64,000 nucleotides of DNA from Centropus unirufus (lineage: Eukaryota > Chordata > Aves > Cuculiformes > Centropidae), in contig VYZI01000084.1 in NCBI GenBank assembly GCA_013397695.1, forward strand, positions 1,053,655-1,117,654, read 5' to 3'. Shown here one piece after another: positions 59,160 through 64,000 of this stretch. Position 1 is the stretch's first letter. Each line of letters begins with the position of its first letter. The notes below the pieces were generated by a model. It made no database searches, was not told the origin of the DNA, and saw only the letters and a program-made list of their open reading frames with translations. Both the position numbers and the translations under genes were made by a program.

Positions 59160-59562
59160 TCCCACCCCACGCTCCCAGCGGCCTAGCATCCTCTCACCAG
59201 AGCGCGCTCCGGCCTCGCTCCAACCGGCCGTTCCAGCAGGCCCGAGCGTGCCCCGGCGGCGACGGAGGCTGGGGACGGGCCCGGGAGAGCCGCAGCCGCC
59301 TCACGCTGCTCCGGCACTTCCCGCCCCGACACCGTGCACCGCCGCCATCTTGCAGGGGGAAACAAGGGGGCGCCCGCCCGCGCCAGGCGCGGCCTGGCGA
59401 GCGCCGAGCACCTCCACCGTGGCTCCGAGGGGGGAGCGGGAATACCGAGCGCATCGATGAGGGGGAGGGCTGGGAGCTGCCCCTCCCGGGGTCGGGGAGG
59501 GAGAGCGCGTCCGGCTTCCAGCGCTCCAAACGCGGGCGGGATTCGGAGCACCTCCCGAAGGC
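59160..59562 (-). promoter_or_regulatory. HMGXB4: HMGXB4 CpG-island promoter
   Basis: A CpG-dense block of about 400 bp to the right of HMGXB4 exon 2. On the minus strand a YY1-type element AAGATGGCGGC lies at about 59352-59342. YY1 sites of this form typically sit a few bases downstream of the start on the sense strand. This places the HMGXB4 start near 59350-59360. Confidence 0.8.
59305..59352 (-). other. HMGXB4: Predicted HMGXB4 non-coding exon 1
   Basis: From the YY1 element to a donor-like GGAGCAGC|GTGAGG at 59305/59304 on the minus strand. Splicing to the acceptor before 56433 would join it to exon 2 across a 2.9-kb intron. This is predicted from motifs only; other donors within the island are possible. 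Confidence 0.4.
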
Positions 59563-59564
59563 AG

Positions 59565-59986
59565 CTTTAGGAGTTATGGAAGCAAGCAGCCTTTATCAGG
59601 CCTGGGCAACACGAGGGAGCGATCTCCATCAATCCCGTGCAGCGAGACAAGAGCTGGGGACAGAATCTATTTCCCACTTCCATACGCGTGTATGAAATTC
59701 CCCAGAAATCTTTTGCATATTTAATTACTTTCCAAGGACTAATTTTAATATTGTTATGAGCTTCGCAACAGTAAAATCTCTCGCTAATTTGGAGCTGGCT
59801 CCAGCTCCCTGCCAGACTTTGCACCTGAGATAGGGAAAGGCTGCAAGCGGAGGTGATGGCAGAAAAAGAGACTGCTCTGTTCAGCACAGATCGTACTTCA
59901 CACAAAATATTGTCATCTTCAAAGAATGGTGTCTGGAAAAACACTGTTGGAAAGAAAACACGCTTTCAGAGGGACATTCTGTCACT
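59565..59986 (-). repeat. LTR-like dispersed repeat, copy 3 (inverted)
   Basis: Reverse-complement copy of the element at 672-1092, with very high similarity and only scattered substitutions and small indels. On the minus strand it contains ACAGAATGTCCCTCTGAAAG, GCAGCCTTTCCCTATCTCAG, ATTAAATATGCAAAAG, GATGGAGATCGCTCCCTCGT and CCTGATAAAGGCTGCTTGC. It abuts the HMGXB4 CpG island with its 3' end, whereas copies 1 and 2 face their islands with their 5' end. Confidence 0.78.
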
Positions 59987-62900
59987 TTCAACACCCCCTC
60001 CCCTTTCCCCCCAATAACTCAGGTGAAACTTTAGCTTCAATAAAAAAAAAAAATCCATTTTTTGTAGTAGTAACTACATGTATCAGCCAGGAGCCTCCTC
60101 CTCCTTGCCTGCCCCGTGGCCCCACTGGTGCAAGCGCACTGTCCCAGGGCTGGGGCCAGAGCTTGGCGGGGGGGGGTGATGCACACACCATGCTCCCAAA
60201 CAGCCCGGCATGATTCCCTGGGTGCCTTGAGCCCCCCCAGAGGTGTGGGAGCCAGGAATGGGCTGTACACCCAGTGCCCTGCCCTCTAACATGCTGTGTA
60301 CAGCCTGTCCCCTGTCTGTCCATCCTGTCCATCCATCCATCCCCCCCTGGCACAACCTCCTATTCCTATGTTGATGCTGGGCTGTATCCACTATGGCTTC
60401 CCCGCTCTCATCATCCCTTTCCTTAAGAGAGGTGTCTGCGCCAGGGTTTGCTGCTGGCTGCTTGTGCCTGCTGTGGCAGGTCAATGAGAAAGCATGAAAA
60501 TCCTGTTATTAAGCAGACACAGAGCCAGCACTTTTCATGAGATTAGTCACGCATCCACATGAACAGGCACCTCTCCTGTAAGCCTGTTTGATTGCCTAAG
60601 GAATTGAGTGGATGTGTTGCACAGGTGGAGAGACGGGACCAACCAGGGCCAAGATACGCACGTCTGAGCAGCGCAGTCGGGGCTGCTGCCTGAGAAGGCA
60701 TCATGCAGCCCTCACACCCTTCCTATCTACTGTCTAGAGGTGGCAGGCAAGAGAAAGGCAAATTATCCCCAGCATCTTCTAACGGGTTTATTTGTTACTG
60801 AACAGGATTCAAGAATGAGCTAAAAAAACTTCAAGAAACAGCTTGGTCAGAAAAGACAAGTTTCTTTTCCTACCAGGTTAGCTTTTCTTCATTCTGACTG
60901 CTCAGGAGGTTCCTGCCTGACAAACTTCATTTAACTTTTACCTTATATCTCATCATCTCCACTGATACAGGAGTCCTGTTATTCTTTGGATGTTGGCAGA
61001 CACTCACATAACTCTGTCAGAGGCTGCTCACAGTCACACGCTGCCTGCAGACTACAATTCCCAGCCAGGCCTGAGGGAGAAACCTGGACCATCACAGACA
61101 TGCTGGTGCTCCAATGCTTACAGATCCACCTTCTGGTTCTGCTGATGCTTTTGTGTCCTAACAAGTGCATAATGCACCTCCGTGCACACACAGATCAATG
61201 TCTGCAAATGCATCAGCTGTAACACATTGGAGTTAAGCCCACCAGCCCTTAGGCTGAGCACAAAACCATTGCAGAGGTTCTCACACGTGTACACTTGTGT
61301 GCCTACTGCTGCTGAAACTCTCTTGAAATAGGATCTCTCCATGCCCTCCAGCCCAGAACCCAGAGAGAGGTAACCCAGGTGGACAAATGCCTCTGCAATT
61401 TTATGACCAGGACCTTGCCAGAATTGAACTCACTAAGATCAGCTCTTTACCTCCAGTTATTGATGAATTTTCTATGGGTCCCAGTGAATAGGTCCATACC
61501 CCTTTTGGCAATGCACGGTATAACAGAAGTACATTTCCTGTTACCAGGATTTTACAGTCTTCAGCTTTCTTGCATTTCATACAAAGTGTACTGAAATATC
61601 AGTTAACTCCTGAGAGCAGCTGGCCTAAAGGTCACATAGAGGGGGAACGGGAGCAAGTCAGAATAAGCCATTAGCAGGGCTGGGAGAGGCAAGGTGCAGC
61701 CTAAAGGAACAGGGATACAGATTGCTTTGAAAATTGGAAACCTAAATTTGCCTGGTATTTGATGGTGGCAGACATTTGATAATGATAGCTAGTAAATGTG
61801 TAGTGGTGGTATGTTTAATATTCTGCACCCTAGAATGAAAAAGGATTCTAGCTTCCCTGCAGTTTAATGTTTTCAATGTTGGATGGTTCATAGGTATTAG
61901 ATTGTGTCAGTGATTGTGTGTGCAGGAGAGAGAATGAGTTGGCAGGTGAATTTGCAAAAATGAGCATATAGCAGGATACTTGCACATAAAGCCACTGAAG
62001 CACCAATCATTCAGACTTCCCCTGGTGAGATTTATCCATGCTCCTTTCCTCCCACAGAACAACAATAACAACAACAATAATAATAATAATAGTTGTAACA
62101 ACATGTAGTCCCCCCTACTGCACTTTTCACCAGTGCAGAAATGTTCAGAAAAGCAAATTTCAATCACTTGCATTCTTCAGAGCTAATAAAGGGAATCAGC
62201 CAGCACAAACCATGGGTATTTATTAGATGCTTTCAAGCAGGTTAGCCTTTCTCTTTTCTAGAAAATCCAGAGATCCCTGGCCAGGTGGGCAAAATGTCAG
62301 GATACTGATAGCAAATTTAAGAGAGTCACAACCCCTTCAAATCCTTAATAGCAGACAGAATTGTTTCTTTGTACTCTTGAATATGAGAGGTCATAGTGAG
62401 GCAATCAGAAAATCGAATCATCTCCATAGTTTTTAAGACCTGAAGTGCAACTTCAGTCAGCCTCAGACAGTTGTGAGAATATTGCTCCTTCCTTTAGTGC
62501 AGGGCATCTTGCATTCTTTTGTGTACATGCCAGGGAGACAAACTGCAAAAGGGTACAAGGTATGCTGTTCCCTCAGGTGTCTTCCTGGCAGTGAGATATG
62601 TGAAATGCTCTTGCCAGTGCTGAGCATTTTAGCATGTGTGTGTGCATTCCTGTGCTAATGCAAAATTAGTTGAGTGCTAAGGGCTTGCTGCCCATGAAGC
62701 CACCCAATATGGTCTTGGTTTCCCCATGTTGTATCCACCACCTATCCTTGTCCACCTCTTTTCTCCTGCCTGCACTGAGATGCAAGTTTCCAAATTCAGT
62801 AGCCCTCTTTTTTTGTTTTGTTGTTTTTAGTACTTAGTTCAGTGGGCTCTCAAGTGCAATACATATAAAAGGAACAAACAGTAACATGACCTGTAGTCCA

Positions 62901-64000
62901 CTGTCAAGTTATGTCCACAATTAAATACAGCATTCAGAGCCATATGAACAATTATCTGTTCTCACTGTCCTGGTTTCCAATTCACAAATCTCTTTTCTCT
63001 CCTGCTCCATTTTTTCCGTATTTTTTCCTAGTTTCCAAGATGATTTGGTATGAATGGGAATGGGACCTGAATTAAAACCTCTGATCCCTGACTGTCCATG
63101 GAAAACCTGCTTTGTTTTGCGCGAGCTGTGCACACTACAAGACTTCAATGTTACCAGCTACCAAACTGCCCTTAAAAAGGAAGTGTCACATGTTACATTT
63201 GGATAGGTGCTATGAAAAACAAATGCATTTAGAAGGCTTATGGATATGAATAAGGTCGAAATAATTACAGTTTTACAGTGGACTTTAGGTGAAATGGACC
63301 TTGCATGCCAGTTACCTCAGCCATGTAATTTCCTTCGTCTTATTTATAAATAAGGCTAGCCAGTCCTGTTTGAATACAAAGACTTGCTTCCTTAGAGAAG
63401 CAAAACTTCAAAAGCTTTGTTATGTGCATTGTTTAGGTGTTGAGGATTTACTCAAATTGTTTCCCATTTATCTTTGTTTCTTTCTCAGGATGCATTCATT
63501 TTCTTGCCTCTTTATTTGGGAATATAGTCATTAACAAAGCCACCAGGGTGTATGCATTCATTTGTCAATACAACAGCCTGACTGTTCCCCAGAGCCACAG
63601 CATCTGTTATAGTGGGGAAATACCCTCTCTCCCTGCTCCTTGTGCTGCACCCTTGATATCTACACGCTGAGAAAATGAAGGTGAGGTGGGAGGACAATAA
63701 TCTAGCCCATCTGGTAGGGAAACAGTACTGGGCATTAGAGAACAATTAGTGGGATCTAAAGAGGAAGAGGGCACTCCTGGTATGGTTAGGCAAATTGATA
63801 TGCACAGAGGAAAAGCTAAATGCAGAGAAACACTCAGCCTTGGATTTGCCTCTTTTCATTGATTTTGGTCTCTTCCCTCCTCTACACCACACGTCAGCGA
63901 GGTGGAAGTGGCTTAATCTGACTTTTGCAGAACCATACAAGGCCTATGCCACCGCTTTCAGTGCTTGGCTCTGCCTCCATGTCTCCTCCTTGAGTACTTT
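59987..64000. other. Non-coding region upstream of HMGXB4
   Basis: No exon, RNA gene or recognised transposon. It holds a run of G near 60166-60176 and a triplet-repeat patch at 62056-62091. In other vertebrates ISX lies beyond HMGXB4, but no homeobox exon is seen here. Open frames are short and unbiased. Confidence 0.5.
62056..62091. repeat. AAC/AAT trinucleotide microsatellite
   Basis: About four ACA-type units followed by six ATA-type units; non-coding. Confidence 0.9.

Noticed and set aside
60979..61342. Short overlapping frames on both strands near 61 kb, considered as an ISX exon
   Set aside because: No homeodomain residues are seen in any frame, and nearby short repeats of TGCAT/ATGCAC explain the resemblance among frames.

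Overview
This is vertebrate nuclear DNA, almost certainly from a bird. It has intron-containing genes with canonical GT-AG junctions, CpG-island promoters and many CR1 LINE 3' ends, including the avian-type terminal ATTCTATGATTCTATG-like tail. The order heme oxygenase 1, TOM1, HMGXB4 is the conserved HMGXB4-TOM1-HMOX1-MCM5 block known from human 22q12 and from chicken, here entirely on the minus strand. The protein fragments are close to chicken HMOX1 as I remember it but not identical, so another bird is more likely than chicken. I made no database comparison.

Layout from left to right: (1) 1-560 is a CpG island with CCAAT boxes and a perfect E2F site, interpreted as the promoter of leftward MCM5, whose body lies outside the window. 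(2) 3.4-9.8 kb is HMOX1: five exons, 293 codons, with a TATA box and E-box promoter. (3) 9.8-20.5 kb is non-coding DNA upstream of HMOX1. It contains a dense cluster of four Maf/AP-1/NRF2-type elements at 14570-14686, about 4.9 kb upstream of the HMOX1 start, matching the position of the mammalian distal enhancer. (4) 20.5-42.2 kb is TOM1: 14 coding exons recovered in frame. Exon 1 is probably inside the 237-base assembly gap in the CpG island at 41.4-42.2 kb. (5) 43.8-59.4 kb is HMGXB4: ten coding exons, a long 3' UTR and a CpG-island promoter. (6) 59.99-64 kb shows no recognisable gene.

The three genes do not form a pathway. HMOX1 degrades heme, TOM1 is an endosomal sorting adaptor, and HMGXB4 is a nuclear HMG-box protein. 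They are head-to-tail neighbours.

The most interesting items are: (a) a roughly 420-bp LTR-like repeat lying immediately upstream of all three CpG-island promoters in the window, with CR1 3' ends on the other side of two of them; (b) an unassigned, codon-biased 66-residue open frame with one transmembrane segment inside TOM1 intron 11, phase-compatible with splicing from TOM1 exon 11; (c) the HMOX1 enhancer cluster; (d) an in-frame minisatellite that gives HMGXB4 a long Glu/Lys/Arg tract just before its HMG box; (e) a displaced splice junction and an overlapping upstream ORF in HMGXB4.
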